DNA of 64,000 nt from Paracoccaceae bacterium (lineage in GTDB: Bacteria > Pseudomonadota > Alphaproteobacteria > Rhodobacterales > Rhodobacteraceae): the NCBI GenBank assembly GCA_030066855.1, contig JASJAU010000001.1, positions 30,039-94,038 of the forward strand, given 5' to 3'. Position numbers and translations under genes: made by a program. Shown piece by piece: positions 38,249 through 48,322 of this stretch (position 1 is the stretch's first letter; every line of letters starts with the position of its first letter). The notes beneath the pieces were generated by a model. It did no database searches. It saw nothing but the letters and a program-made list of their open reading frames with translations, and was not told the DNA's origin.

Positions 38249-39001
38249 TCAATCCCAGACAGGCATGCCTAGAATAGCCGATCCCGCGATGATGAGATAG
38301 GCGACGGTGCGGTAGACGCGCTCGGCCTCGGGGCGGAACAACAATCCCCCGATCCAGTTCCCGAGCGTGTAAGGCAGGATTACGAACACCCCGATCAAAA
38401 GCGCCGAGACCACCAGAAATCCGTTCCACCAAAGCACCGCCAAGAGGATCACGTCGGCGAGGATAAGATAGAGCATGTTGTTCGCGCGGATTGCCGAGGG
38501 CGGAAGGCTGCTCGCCATGTAGAGAAGGATGATCGGCGGGCCGGGAAGCCCGACCGACCCCGCCAGAAAGCCGCCCGCCGCGCCGGTGCCGAAGATCATC
38601 GGTTTGGTCAGCTCGCCGCGATATCGGATTCCCAGCACAAGCGTAGCCAGCAAGGAGAGGGCCACGATGGACACGCCCCAGCGGAACACCTCTGGCTCGA
38701 CGATGGAAAGAACATAGACGCCAAGCGGAACGGCCAGCGCCGCCCCCGCGCCAAGGCGCAGAACATCGCCGGGATGCCCGTCTCGCAGCGACCGGGGCAC
38801 ATGGATCAGCGGCCCGGTGAGCTCGATCACGATCAGCGTCGTCAGCGCCTCGAACGGGCCAAGGACCTGAGCGGCGATGGGCAAATAGACCATGGCCGTG
38901 CCGAAACCGGTGAACCCCCGCACGATCCCTGCAAGAACGCCGCCAAGCGCAAGAAGCCAGAGCCCGGGCGTTTCCGCCGCGAGCGCGAGGGCCTCAGGCA
39001 T
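38249..39001 (-). CDS. TauE/SafE-family membrane exporter
   Basis: A 250-aa TauE/SafE-type permease with about seven or eight hydrophobic helices. The N-terminal repeat has GIVRGFTGFGTAMVYLPI, and the second repeat has GAAGGFLAGSVGLPGPPIIL, the usual inverted pair of GxxxGFxGxG-like elements. The family exports sulfite or sulfonate-derived anions, but the substrate here is unknown. It overlaps the secF stop by 8 bp and so is probably coexpressed with secDF. Confidence 0.9.
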   Translation of the reverse strand: MPEALALAAETPGLWLLALGGVLAGIVRGFTGFGTAMVYLPIAAQVLGPFEALTTLIVIELTGPLIHVPRSLRDGHPGDVLRLGAGAALAVPLGVYVLSIVEPEVFRWGVSIVALSLLATLVLGIRYRGELTKPMIFGTGAAGGFLAGSVGLPGPPIILLYMASSLPPSAIRANNMLYLILADVILLAVLWWNGFLVVSALLIGVFVILPYTLGNWIGGLLFRPEAERVYRTVAYLIIAGSAILGMPVWD

Positions 39002-39962
39002 CCGTGCTCGAGAACTGGTTGCCCTGGTTGTTGTCCGGCTTCGACCAGTCGCGCTTGACCCCCAGCATCAGCACCACGTTCTCGGCCACATAGACCGACG
39101 AATAGGTGCCGACGATGACGCCCCAGGTAATCGCGAAGACGAAGCCGCGAATGACGTCGCCGCCGAGGACGAGGAGCGCGATCAGCGCCAGAAGCGTGGT
39201 ACCCGAGGTCATCAAGGTCCGGCTCAGCGTCTCGTTGACCGAAAGGTTCATGACCTCGACCAGCGCCTTCTTCTTGTACTTCCGCAAGTTTTCGCGCAGC
39301 CGGTCGAAGATAACGACGGTGTCGTTGATCGAGTAGCCGACGATCGTCAGCAGCGCCGCGATGGTCGCCAAGTCGAAGCGGATTTGCAGCAGGCTGAAGA
39401 TGCCGATGGTCAGAATCACATCATGGAACAACGCCGCAACAGCGCCCACCGAGAATTGCCATTCGAACCTGAGCCAGATGTAGACCAGGATCGCGCCGAG
39501 CGCCGCGAAAACGGCGATCAGCGCGGTTTGGATCAATTCGCCCGAAACTTTGGGCCCGACCGACTCGACCGAGGTGAAGGTCAGCGACGGATCCACGTTC
39601 TGCAAGGCCGCCTCGACGGCCAGCACCACGTCGCCGGTGACGCTCTCCTGCCCCTCCTGGGCCTGAATGCGCACCATCGCGACGTTCTGATCGTCGGCGA
39701 AGGTCGGATCGAAGACCTCCGAGATCGACACGTCGCCCAAGGCCAGTGTCTCCACCGCCGCGCGGTAGGCGCCAACGTCAACGGGCTGGGCCGCCTCGGT
39801 CCGGATCGTGGTACCGCCGCGGAAGTCGATGCCGAAGTTCAGCCCGACCGTCATCCAAAGGATGATCGAGGCGATCATGGCGACGATCGAGCCGCCCATG
39901 GTCACCTTCGAAAAGCGGAAGAAATCGAATGAGGTTACCTCGGGAACGAGTCTCAGCCGCAT
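38994..39962 (-). CDS. secF: Protein translocase subunit SecF
   Basis: A 322-aa RND-like membrane protein that, with SecD, uses the proton gradient to pull secreted proteins across the inner membrane. Six helices are present. GIDFRGGTTIRTEAAQPV is the SecF start signature, and TIVGYSINDTVVIFDRLREN is the helix-4 region. It is 3 bp downstream of secD. Confidence 0.97.
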   Translation of the reverse strand: MRLRLVPEVTSFDFFRFSKVTMGGSIVAMIASIILWMTVGLNFGIDFRGGTTIRTEAAQPVDVGAYRAAVETLALGDVSISEVFDPTFADDQNVAMVRIQAQEGQESVTGDVVLAVEAALQNVDPSLTFTSVESVGPKVSGELIQTALIAVFAALGAILVYIWLRFEWQFSVGAVAALFHDVILTIGIFSLLQIRFDLATIAALLTIVGYSINDTVVIFDRLRENLRKYKKKALVEVMNLSVNETLSRTLMTSGTTLLALIALLVLGGDVIRGFVFAITWGVIVGTYSSVYVAENVVLMLGVKRDWSKPDNNQGNQFSSTDA

Positions 39963-39965
39963 CGT

Positions 39966-41630
39966 TTATACCTCAATCGTCCGCGGACGCTTCCGCTCGA
40001 ACCACATCACGATCATCAGACGCGTCACAAAAATCGCGGTGAAGACCGAGGTCAGGATGCCGATCCCCAGGGTCACCGCAAAGCCTTTGACCGGGCCAGA
40101 GCCGAGCGCGAACAGGATCGAGGCGGTTATGAACGTGGTGATATTGGCGTCGAGGATCGCGGAAAGCGCCCGTTGATAACCCAGCTCGATCGCCCGCGAC
40201 GGGCCTTTCGCCGTCTTCAACTCCTCGCGTATGCGCTCGAACACCAGCACATTGGCGTCCACCGCCATGCCGATGGTCAGCACGATCCCCGCAATGCCGG
40301 GAAGCGTCAATGTCGCGCCAATGGCCGAAAGGATGCCGAAGAGGATTCCCACGTTCAGCAAAAGCGCGAGATTCGCGAAGACGCCAAAGAGGCCATAGGA
40401 CAGCGCCATGAAGACCAGCACTGCAACAAAGGCGACCAGGCAGGCGATGCGTCCGGCCTCAATGCTGTCCTGACCGAGCTCGGGCCCGATGGTCCGCTCC
40501 TCGAGAAATACCATCTCGGCAGGCAGCGCGCCCGCCCGGAGCAGAACCGCAAGCTGAGTCGAGCTCTCGACAGAAAAGTTGCCCGTGATCTGGCCCGACC
40601 CGCCCGTGATCGGCTCGCGAATCTGCGGCGCGGTGATCACGCGGTCATCTAGAACCGTCGCGAACAGAGCCCCCACATTCTCAGACGTGTACTGGCCGAA
40701 TACACGGGCGCCAGACGGGTTGAAGCGGAAACTGACCGAAGGCAGCCCGTTCTGATCAAAGCTCGGCTGGGCGTCGACCAGATCCTCACCAGAGAGCACA
40801 GGCGTCGCCTCTACGATGTAGTATTCGTCTTCAACTTCAAGATCTTGGAAGATGACGTTGCCAACGCCCGGGTCGGCACTGCCGTCCGCAGTCCGCCGCA
40901 CAACCGGGTGGAAGGTGAGACGCGCCGTGGTGCCGATCAGGTCCTTCAGTTCCTGCGCGGAACCGATGCCCGGCACCTGAATGAGGATGCGGTCCGCGCC
41001 CTGCCGCTGAATCGTCGGCTCGCGCGTGCCGACCTCGTCGACCCGGCGGCGGATGATCTCGAGCGATTGCTGGATCGTCCGGTTGTCCGTCGCCGCCTTC
41101 TCCTCTTCCGAGAGGGTGACGGTGATCGTGTCGCCCTGCCCGGCCACCGCGATATCTACCGCGCCGACCCCGGTGATGCTCGCCACCGGCTGCGCCAAGG
41201 CCCGAACGGCGTCCACGGCCGCCTGCAATCCGTCCGTGTTAGAGATGCGGACCTGAAGCGCGCCGTTGGGCGAGCCGTCCAGACGCTCCACGAAGCCGAC
41301 CTGATCGCGAATTTCGACCAAAGCGTCGCGGACATTCAGCCAGTAGCCGTCCATCCGGTCGGCATAGACATCCTCAACCTGCACCTCGGCCAAAAGATGC
41401 GCTCCGCCCCGCAGGTCCAACCCGAGGTTCACAAGCGAGTTCGGCATCCAACCCGGCCAGAGGCCTGCCGCCGCCTCCCGCTCGGGCGTCGCGCCCAGAG
41501 CCTCGATCTCGGCCAGCGCGTCGTTATGCGTCTCAACCCGTGTGTAAAAGGCGTTCGGAAACGAGAAAACGATGCCAAAAAGGCAGACCGCCCAGATAAG
41601 GACGCGCTTCCAGGCGGCGATTTGAAGCAT
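39966..41630 (-). CDS. secD: Protein translocase subunit SecD
   Basis: A 554-aa partner of SecF with a large periplasmic domain between helices 1 and 2. Signatures: LGLDLRGGAHLLAEVQ at the first loop, RRVDEVGTREPTIQRQGADR in the P1 domain, and the fourth helix region GMAVDANVLVFERIREE. It follows yajC by 9 bp, so yajC-secD-secF form one operon. Confidence 0.98.
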   Translation of the reverse strand: MLQIAAWKRVLIWAVCLFGIVFSFPNAFYTRVETHNDALAEIEALGATPEREAAAGLWPGWMPNSLVNLGLDLRGGAHLLAEVQVEDVYADRMDGYWLNVRDALVEIRDQVGFVERLDGSPNGALQVRISNTDGLQAAVDAVRALAQPVASITGVGAVDIAVAGQGDTITVTLSEEEKAATDNRTIQQSLEIIRRRVDEVGTREPTIQRQGADRILIQVPGIGSAQELKDLIGTTARLTFHPVVRRTADGSADPGVGNVIFQDLEVEDEYYIVEATPVLSGEDLVDAQPSFDQNGLPSVSFRFNPSGARVFGQYTSENVGALFATVLDDRVITAPQIREPITGGSGQITGNFSVESSTQLAVLLRAGALPAEMVFLEERTIGPELGQDSIEAGRIACLVAFVAVLVFMALSYGLFGVFANLALLLNVGILFGILSAIGATLTLPGIAGIVLTIGMAVDANVLVFERIREELKTAKGPSRAIELGYQRALSAILDANITTFITASILFALGSGPVKGFAVTLGIGILTSVFTAIFVTRLMIVMWFERKRPRTIEV

Positions 41631-41639
41631 GAAAAGCCC

Positions 41640-41963
41640 TTAGCTCTCGGCGGGTTCGGTCTTGGATTTGACGGCAGCGATCGCGTGCCTGACCACGCGG
41701 ATGTTCACGCCCTTCGACACCTCGACCTCGATCTCGTCATCCTCGCGGACCTTCATCACCTTGCCGACGATCCCGCCCGTGGTGATCACCTGATCGCCCC
41801 GCCGGAGCGCATCGCGCATGGCCTGCTCCTGCTTCAGCTTTTTCTGCTGCGGTCGGATGAGCAGGAAATACATGATGCCGAAGATCAGAAGCATCGGGAT
41901 CACGAGCGAGGTGAAGACATCTCCTCCACCGGCCGCTTGCGCGTGGGCAGGCGTTACGAACAT
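41640..41963 (-). CDS. yajC: Preprotein translocase accessory subunit YajC
   Basis: A 107-aa single-pass membrane protein of the SecDF-YajC complex. The helix [20 protein letters not shown] is followed by the conserved [19 protein letters not shown] and a C-terminal SH3-like [14 protein letters not shown]. The ATG at 41963 has AAGGA 8 bases upstream; the open frame reaches 42047 but lacks conservation there. Confidence 0.95.
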   Translation of the reverse strand: MFVTPAHAQAAGGGDVFTSLVIPMLLIFGIMYFLLIRPQQKKLKQEQAMRDALRRGDQVITTGGIVGKVMKVREDDEIEVEVSKGVNIRVVRHAIAAVKSKTEPAES

Positions 41964-42136
41964 GCGTCGGGTCCTTGAATTCCGCGGGCTTGAGAGGCCC
42001 GATTTCAGGTTGGCGCGCACCCTATCTGTGGCCGATATGCTTGGCAAGCAAGGGACGGTGGCAATTCGCTCTCGAAATCGCCGGTGCGGTGCGGCATATG
42101 AGGCCGCATCCGAAACCCTTTGCGAGGACAGATCCG

Positions 42137-43426
42137 ATGCACGACATTCGCGCGATCCGCGAAAACCCCGAAGCCTTCGACGCCATGATGGCGCGGCGCG
42201 GGATTTCGGGCGCGTCGTCGGAGATCCTCGCCATCGACACCGCGCGCCGCGCCAAGATCACCGAAGCAGAGGCGGCGCTTGCCGAACGCAACGCAGCGTC
42301 GAAGGAAGTCGGCGCGGCCAAGGCGCGGGGCGATGAGGGCGAATTCGAGCGACTCCGCGCGCTTGTGGCGTCCAAGAAGGATGAGATCGCTCGTCTTGAA
42401 GATGAGGCCAAGGCGGAGGACGCGCGCCTCCGGGATATTCTTCTTGGTCTGCCTAACCTGCCTTACGACGACGTGCCTGAAGGCGAGGACGAGGACGACA
42501 ACGTCGAGGTCCGCCGCTGGGGCGATCCGCGCGTCTTCGACTTCACGCCTAAGGAGCACTTCGAGATCGAAGGCGTGAAGCCGGGCATGGACTTCGAGAC
42601 GGCGGCGAAGCTCTCGGGCAGCCGGTTCGTGCTGATGTCCGGCGCTGTGGCCCGCCTCCACCGGGCGCTCGCGCAGTTCATGCTCGATGTCCACACAACC
42701 GAGAACGGGTTGACCGAGACAATCACCCCGGTGCTCGTCCGCGACGACGCGATGCTTGGCACCGGCCAGCTGCCGAAATTCGCCGAGGACAGCTATCGGA
42801 CCGAGGAAGGAATGTGGTTGATCCCGACTTCGGAGGTGACGCTGACGAATATTGTAGCGGGCCACATCGTCGATGCAGACTACTTGCCCCGCCGCTACAC
42901 CTCGCACACCCAGTGCTTCCGCTCCGAGGCGGGTAGCGCCGGGCGCGATACCGCGGGGATGCTACGCCAGCACCAGTTCGAAAAGGTCGAGATGGTGTCG
43001 GTCACCCACCCCGATCAGTCCGAAGACGAGCAGCAGCGCATGACCCGCTGCGCCGAGGATATTCTGGAGCGGTTGGGGTTGCCCTACCGCACCGTCGTTC
43101 TCTGCGTCGGCGATATGGGCTTCGGCGCGCGCCGCACCTACGACATCGAAGTATGGCTGCCCGGTCAGAACACCTACCGCGAGATCAGCTCGGTCTCGAC
43201 CTGCGGCGATTTCCAGGCCCGGCGAATGAACGCGCGCTATCGCGACGCAGATGGGAAGGTCCACTTCCTCCACACTCTGAACGGATCCGGTCTGGCCGTC
43301 GGGCGCACACTGATCGCCGTCTTGGAGAACGGTCAGACCGAGGACGGCGGCGTGCAGCTGCCGCAGGTCCTCGGCCCGTGGCTCGGCGGCAAGACTCGGA
43401 TCACACCCGAGGGCGATCTGGTCTGA
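42137..43426 (+). CDS. serS: Seryl-tRNA synthetase
   Basis: A class II aminoacyl-tRNA synthetase of 429 aa. The N-terminal tRNA-binding coiled coil (about residues 28-105) precedes the catalytic core. Class II motifs: motif 2 in [20 protein letters not shown], the TSEVTLTN loop, [19 protein letters not shown], and motif 3 in [17 protein letters not shown]. The start [20 protein letters not shown] is standard. It is divergent from yajC and ends 6 bp before convergent der. Confidence 0.98.
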   Translation: MHDIRAIRENPEAFDAMMARRGISGASSEILAIDTARRAKITEAEAALAERNAASKEVGAAKARGDEGEFERLRALVASKKDEIARLEDEAKAEDARLRDILLGLPNLPYDDVPEGEDEDDNVEVRRWGDPRVFDFTPKEHFEIEGVKPGMDFETAAKLSGSRFVLMSGAVARLHRALAQFMLDVHTTENGLTETITPVLVRDDAMLGTGQLPKFAEDSYRTEEGMWLIPTSEVTLTNIVAGHIVDADYLPRRYTSHTQCFRSEAGSAGRDTAGMLRQHQFEKVEMVSVTHPDQSEDEQQRMTRCAEDILERLGLPYRTVVLCVGDMGFGARRTYDIEVWLPGQNTYREISSVSTCGDFQARRMNARYRDADGKVHFLHTLNGSGLAVGRTLIAVLENGQTEDGGVQLPQVLGPWLGGKTRITPEGDLV

Positions 43427-43432
43427 GCCGGC

Positions 43433-44899
43433 TCACGCCTTCGGGGACGGCTTGCCCAGGTGTTTCCGAAGGCGCGACGGCGTCGATTTCTTTTTGTTCT
43501 TGTAGGGGTTCTTATCGCCCTGCCCCCGAAACGTCAGCCGGATCGGCGTCCCCGGCATATCAAAGTCGGCCCGCAAGCCATTGATCAGGTAACGTTTATA
43601 GGCGTCCGACATCTTGTCGGGGTGCGAGCACATGACGACAAATCCTGGCGGTCGGGTCTTGGCCTGCGTCGCGTAACGCAGCTTGATCCGGCGCCCGCCT
43701 GGGGCCGGCGGCGGATGCGCGGTGATCATGCCTTCTAGCCAACGGTTCAGCTTCGCCGTCGGAACGCGAGTGTTCCAGACCTCGTAGGCCCGAACCACTG
43801 CCTCCCGCAGGCGGTTCAAGCCCCGTCCGGTCTTGGCCGAGATCGTCACCAGCGGCGCTCCGCGAAGCTGGGGCAGGAGCCGTTCAAAGGCTTCTTTCAG
43901 CTCGCGCAGCTTCTCCTGCTTGTCCTCCTCGACATCCCACTTGTTCACCGCGACGACAACGGCGCGCCCTTCACGCTCGGCCAAATCCGCGATCCTTAGG
44001 TCCTGCTGCTCGAAGGGAATCGCGGCGTCGAGCAGGACGACGACGACTTCGGCGAATTTCACTGCCCTCAGCCCATCCGCGACCGAGAGCTTCTCAAGTT
44101 TCTCCTGCACCTTGGCGCGCTTGCGCATGCCCGCCGTGTCGAAAATACGAACCGGCAGCCCGTCCCAGTCCAGCGGCAGCGAAATCGCGTCGCGGGTGAT
44201 CCCGGCCTCCGGCCCTGTCAGCAGGCGATCTTCGCCGATCAAGGCATTGATCAACGTCGATTTTCCTGCGTTCGGCCGCCCCACAACCGCGACCTGGAGC
44301 GGACGCTCGACCGTGGGCATCCGAATGCCCGGCGCCTCGCCATCGCTGACGTCCACATCGGTTTCCGGCGCTTCCGTGGCGATCCGCGCGACCTCGGCGC
44401 CCTTCGCTTCCGCCACCGGCTTCAATGCCTCGAGCAACTCGCCCATACCCTCGGCATGCTCGGCCGACATGCGGATCGGCTCGCCCAGACCCAGCGAATA
44501 GGCCTCGATCAGACCGCCCTCCGCCGCGCGGCCTTCGGCCTTGTTCGCCGCCAGGATCACATGCGCCGACTTACGCCGCAGGATATCCGCAAAGACCTCG
44601 TCAGCCGGCAGCACGCCCGCCCGGGCGTCGATCATGAACAGGCAGACATCCGCCATCTCGACCGCTCGCTCGGTCAGGCGCCGCATGCGGGCGGGCAGGC
44701 TATCGTCGGTCGCCTCCTCGAGGCCCGCCGTGTCGATCACGGTGAAACGCAAATCCGCCAGCCGTGCCTCGCCCTCGCGCAGGTCGCGCGTCACCCCCGG
44801 CTGGTCGTCAACCAGCGCGAGCCGCTTGCCGACCAGACGATTGAACAGCGTCGACTTGCCCACATTCGGGCGCCCGACAATGGCGAGTGTGAAGCTCAT
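43433..44899 (-). CDS. der: Ribosome-assembly GTPase Der (EngA)
   Basis: A 488-aa GTPase with two tandem G domains, needed for 50S maturation. The first P loop is [16 protein letters not shown] with switch DTAGLEEA, the second is [16 protein letters not shown] with [10 protein letters not shown], and NKWDVEED is the second G4 motif. The KH-like C-terminal domain ends in a basic tail ([19 protein letters not shown]). It is last in the yfgM-bamB-der order, as in E. coli. Confidence 0.98.
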   Translation of the reverse strand: MSFTLAIVGRPNVGKSTLFNRLVGKRLALVDDQPGVTRDLREGEARLADLRFTVIDTAGLEEATDDSLPARMRRLTERAVEMADVCLFMIDARAGVLPADEVFADILRRKSAHVILAANKAEGRAAEGGLIEAYSLGLGEPIRMSAEHAEGMGELLEALKPVAEAKGAEVARIATEAPETDVDVSDGEAPGIRMPTVERPLQVAVVGRPNAGKSTLINALIGEDRLLTGPEAGITRDAISLPLDWDGLPVRIFDTAGMRKRAKVQEKLEKLSVADGLRAVKFAEVVVVLLDAAIPFEQQDLRIADLAEREGRAVVVAVNKWDVEEDKQEKLRELKEAFERLLPQLRGAPLVTISAKTGRGLNRLREAVVRAYEVWNTRVPTAKLNRWLEGMITAHPPPAPGGRRIKLRYATQAKTRPPGFVVMCSHPDKMSDAYKRYLINGLRADFDMPGTPIRLTFRGQGDKNPYKNKKKSTPSRLRKHLGKPSPKA

Positions 44900-44946
44900 G
44901 AAAAGGGTTCCAAAAGGTCAGGCGGGCGCCTTACACCCATTCGCCC

Positions 44947-46266
44947 TCAACGAAAAGCGTGGAGCGTCCCGTCCTCGGTGACGACATAAAGAACGCCGCC
45001 CGCCACCACCGGGTTCCGCGCCGCGCCGCCGGGCAGCGCCGTCTCGGCCAAAAGCGACCCGTCAGTCGGGTCGAACTCGCGCATCAGCCCGTCGTCCGAC
45101 AGAACGATCAGCCGTCCTCCGGCCAGAATCGGTCCGTAGTGCGCGAAGGTGGTTTCCCTCCGGGCGATCCGCGCCCGCGTGAAGAACGGCAGTCCGACCC
45201 GCCAGACGGTTTCGCCCGTATCCGCGTCAAGACGAATCAACTCGTTCTGATCACTGACGAGAAAGACCGCGCCGCCCGCGACCCAAACCGGGCTCATCGC
45301 GCCGTCATCGGCGGTCCAGAGCGCCGCGCCAGTGTCGCCGTCGAAGGCGCTGGTACGGCCAGCATGGCTGCCGGCGTAGATCCGCCCGTCGGCGACAACC
45401 GGATCGCCGGAGAGATCGGCAAAGCTGGAAAACGCGCGATCGGGTCTCCGGCCGGGCACGCTCGCCACCCAGACGGGCGCGCCTGGCGCGCGGGTGACGG
45501 ACAGAAGCTGTCCGGACGGGAAAGGAAAGACGACAAGCTCGCCGTAAATCGCCGGCGCCGCGCCGTCGAGCACTCCGCTCTCCGCAGGCGTCCCGAGCAC
45601 CTCCCAAAGCACGCGACCTGTCCGCGCGTCAATCGCCCAGCCCGCCGCGTTGCGCGTCACGGTGTAGACTGCGCCCTCGAAGACCGTCGGCGCGGCGGTG
45701 GCGGCGGAATCGAACCTTTGTACCCAGATCTCACGGCCGGTCTCCGCGTCAAGCGCGGTCATGCGCCCGTAACCGGACGTCGCATAGACGGCGCCCCCGG
45801 ACACCGCGAGCCCGCCCGCGCCCGCGTCCAGCGCTCTTTCGCCGGAGGGCGTCAAGTCAGCCGACCAAAGCGGCCGGCCAGAGAGGTCGAACGCCGTCAC
45901 GACCGATCGCGCGTCCATCGTATAAACCTGGCCATTCGCCACCACCGGATCGGCGGTGAGCCGGAAGCGCTTGCCATTGCCCTCGCCAATTGACGCGGAC
46001 CAGGCGCGGGCCAGCGACCGGCCAAGCGCGGGATGCGGGATCGCGTTTCGGACGCTTCCAGCCTTATGATCCCAGTCGGAATTGACGACCGGCGCGGGCA
46101 GCGCGATCGGCGCGGAGCGATTGACGAAAGAAGCCTCGGATTCCGCGTCCGGGGCGGCGCGCAGGTCGAACCGCTCACCGTCCAGGATCAGCTCGCGATC
46201 TCCGCAAGCGGCAACCGCCAGCGCGATCCCGATCAGGCCAAACCACTTTCCAGACCGTCGCAGCAC
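44947..46266 (-). CDS. bamB: Outer-membrane assembly lipoprotein BamB-like (PQQ beta-propeller)
   Basis: A 439-aa beta-propeller of the BamB type, part of the machine that folds outer-membrane proteins. A lipobox is present (LAVAAC with Cys21). PQQ-like blade repeats recur with the AxDxxTG signature: ALDAETGREIWVQRF, AIDARTGRVLWEVLG, AFDGDTGAALWTADD and RLDADTGETVWRVGL. Gene order yfgM-bamB-der matches E. coli, which supports BamB over other PQQ proteins. Confidence 0.88.
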   Translation of the reverse strand: MLRRSGKWFGLIGIALAVAACGDRELILDGERFDLRAAPDAESEASFVNRSAPIALPAPVVNSDWDHKAGSVRNAIPHPALGRSLARAWSASIGEGNGKRFRLTADPVVANGQVYTMDARSVVTAFDLSGRPLWSADLTPSGERALDAGAGGLAVSGGAVYATSGYGRMTALDAETGREIWVQRFDSAATAAPTVFEGAVYTVTRNAAGWAIDARTGRVLWEVLGTPAESGVLDGAAPAIYGELVVFPFPSGQLLSVTRAPGAPVWVASVPGRRPDRAFSSFADLSGDPVVADGRIYAGSHAGRTSAFDGDTGAALWTADDGAMSPVWVAGGAVFLVSDQNELIRLDADTGETVWRVGLPFFTRARIARRETTFAHYGPILAGGRLIVLSDDGLMREFDPTDGSLLAETALPGGAARNPVVAGGVLYVVTEDGTLHAFR

Positions 46267-46298
46267 CGCTTCAGCCCCTCCCCAAAACCGCTGACCCG

Positions 46299-46958
46299 TC
46301 AGGTCGCGGTCAGCGAACCACCAAGGGCCACAATCAACTGCGAGGCCCGCCGACGCAAGTCTTCGGTGATGTTCGCGTCGACAAGGATCTCGCGCAGTGT
46401 CTCAAGCGCCGCCTCATCCCGCCCAAGTTCAATCTCGGCGAGCGCGATCTGTTCAAGCGCCAGCAGCCGGAACGGACCGGCGGCAAGAGCCAGACCATTC
46501 ATCCGCTGAATGCGCTCCTCCGGCGGGATCACTTCGGCGCCCGCGAGCACCGATTTCATCGCCGCGACATCGCGATAGACCTGCGGCACGCCTGGATTGA
46601 CGGACAAGGCCTCCAGGGTCGCGAGCGACGCATCCAGATTTCCCGCCTCGGCCTCTGCCGCCGCCTGAGCCAGCGCAATCAGGGCGCTGCGCGATGCGTT
46701 GCCCTCTCCGTCGAGCGCGCTGAGCGCGTCGGCCCGGGCCGCCGGATCGGAAACCTCGAAAGCGGACAAAAGCGCGTCACCCAACGCCTCGGCCTCGGCG
46801 CGGGCAGTCGCCTTGCGCCACTCGTTCACCGAGGCGCCGCCGACGATAAGAATGACCAGCGCGATCGCAATCCAGCCGTACCTGCGGAACAGGCGGTAAA
46901 GCCTGTCGCGTCGGACTTCTTCGCTGACTTCGTTGATAAATGAGTCGGATTCGGACAC
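46299..46958 (-). CDS. YfgM-like TPR membrane protein
   Basis: A 219-aa bitopic protein of the YfgM/TPR_21 family. A basic cytoplasmic start (RRDRLYRLFRRYGW) leads into one transmembrane helix (IAIALVILIVGGASV), then Ala/Glu-rich helical repeats (EALGDALLSAFEVSDPAARA, and later ALAAGPFRLLALEQIALAEI). E. coli YfgM interacts with the Sec translocon and periplasmic chaperones; that link is inferred from family and from position upstream of bamB and der. It is 32 bp upstream of bamB. Confidence 0.83.
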   Translation of the reverse strand: MSESDSFINEVSEEVRRDRLYRLFRRYGWIAIALVILIVGGASVNEWRKATARAEAEALGDALLSAFEVSDPAARADALSALDGEGNASRSALIALAQAAAEAEAGNLDASLATLEALSVNPGVPQVYRDVAAMKSVLAGAEVIPPEERIQRMNGLALAAGPFRLLALEQIALAEIELGRDEAALETLREILVDANITEDLRRRASQLIVALGGSLTAT

Positions 46959-47052
46959 GCGGCGCTTCCAGATGCTTTCAAGTTCGCGCCGTCTTATCTT
47001 GAGAGTGTTTGGAATGCAAAGGTCACAATTTTTGTGCGCTCGGGTTGCATTC

Positions 47053-47081
47053 TTGAAAAGAAAGGCAGAAATGACTAATCT
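47053..47081 (+). promoter_or_regulatory. Promoter of the RND efflux operon
   Basis: TTGAAA (47053-47058), a 17-base spacer and TAATCT (47076-47081). Start would be near 47088, leaving a leader of about 80 nt. The -10 lies inside the dyad at 47075-47097. Confidence 0.6.
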
Positions 47082-47097
47082 GAACCGATCAGTTTAG
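47075..47097. promoter_or_regulatory. TetR-type operator over the RND operon promoter
   Basis: CTAATCTGA, five bases, then TCAGTTTAG: an inverted repeat with 8 of 9 arm positions matched. It covers the -10 element and the probable start site, the usual place for a repressor. No TetR gene is adjacent within the window. Confidence 0.5.
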
Positions 47098-47170
47098 CGT
47101 ATCAAAAACACGCGGCCGGCTAGACGACCCCGCATCGGTCCGTTTGGAATCGACAGGAAAAGAGACACGG

Positions 47171-48322
47171 ATGCGCATCTTTCCGATTATTTCGGCGATT
47201 GTTGTCATCGCAGCGCTGTACTTGCTCGTTTTCGAGCGTGATCGGGTGATGCAGTTCGCCGGGTCGCCACCGCTAGCGGAAGACACGACAAGCGAAACCG
47301 CCGCCGCTTCGGAAACCACTGAGCCGGCAGGTTCGCAGGGCGTTTCCGTCGTCGTGCTTAAGTCCGAGGCTGCGACCGTCGACGGCGCCGTGATCCTTCG
47401 GGGACGGACCGAGGCGGCGCGTCAGGTCGACGTGCGGGCGGAAACCTCCGGACAAGTCATCTCGGAGCCATTGCGGAAAGGCGCCTTCGTCGAGGCCGGA
47501 CAGCTTCTGTGCGTTATCGACTCCGGCACCCGCGAGGCGGCGCTGGCAGAGGCGCAAAGCCGCCTGATCCAGGCGGAAGCGTCCCTCAGAGAAGCAGAGA
47601 TCAACAACCGCGCCGCCGCCCGCCTGTCCCAGGATGGCTTCGCCTCAGAGACCCGCGTCGCCTCAGCGGCGGCGGCAACCGAAGCGGCCCGCGCGGCGGT
47701 GCAGTCGGCTGAAGCGGCCATAGCCGCCGCCGAAAACGAGCTCTCGAACCTGGAAATCCGCGCGCCCTTCGAGGGTTTGCTCGAATCCGACACCGCCGAA
47801 CTGGGCTCCCTCCTCCAGCCCGGCTCGCTTTGCGCGACGGTCATTCAACTCGACCCGATGCGGCTCGTGGGCTTCGTCCCTGAAACCATGGTTGACCGCG
47901 TCAATGTCGGCGCCGTGGCGGGCGCCCGCCTCGCCTCCGGGCGCGAGATCGTCGGGCGCGTGACCTTCCTCAGCCGCTCCTCGGATCCAAACACCCGCAC
48001 CTTCCGCGTGGACATCGAGGTGCCGAACGCCGATCTGTCGATCCGCGACGGTCAGACTGCAGAGATGGCGATCCAGGCCGATGGCGAGGTCGCGCATCTC
48101 CTGCCACAATCCGCGCTCACGCTCGACGATGACGGCACCCTCGGCGTGCGCCTTGTGGCGGACGCGCGGGCCGCTTTCGCGCCGGTCAGCGTTCTCCGAG
48201 ACACGACCGAGGGTATCTGGGTCACGGGGCTATCCGAGGCGGCGGATGTCATCGTCGTGGGCCAGGAGTTCGTAACCGACGGTGTGCCCGTCTCGGTTAC
48301 CTACCGGGAGGGCGCTGAATGA
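47171..48322 (+). CDS. RND efflux periplasmic adaptor (membrane fusion protein)
   Basis: A 383-aa adaptor that joins an RND pump to an outer-membrane channel. An N-terminal anchor (IFPIISAIVVIAALYLLVFE) is followed by the barrel-sandwich start (VDVRAETSGQVISEPLRKGA), an alpha-hairpin coiled coil (about residues 118-190, very Ala/Glu-rich) and the second half-motif NLEIRAPFEGLLESDTAELG. The ATG at 47171 is preferred over a TTG at 47144. The stop overlaps the pump gene start (ATGA). It lies under the promoter and operator at 47053-47097. Confidence 0.95.
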   Translation: MRIFPIISAIVVIAALYLLVFERDRVMQFAGSPPLAEDTTSETAAASETTEPAGSQGVSVVVLKSEAATVDGAVILRGRTEAARQVDVRAETSGQVISEPLRKGAFVEAGQLLCVIDSGTREAALAEAQSRLIQAEASLREAEINNRAAARLSQDGFASETRVASAAAATEAARAAVQSAEAAIAAAENELSNLEIRAPFEGLLESDTAELGSLLQPGSLCATVIQLDPMRLVGFVPETMVDRVNVGAVAGARLASGREIVGRVTFLSRSSDPNTRTFRVDIEVPNADLSIRDGQTAEMAIQADGEVAHLLPQSALTLDDDGTLGVRLVADARAAFAPVSVLRDTTEGIWVTGLSEAADVIVVGQEFVTDGVPVSVTYREGAE

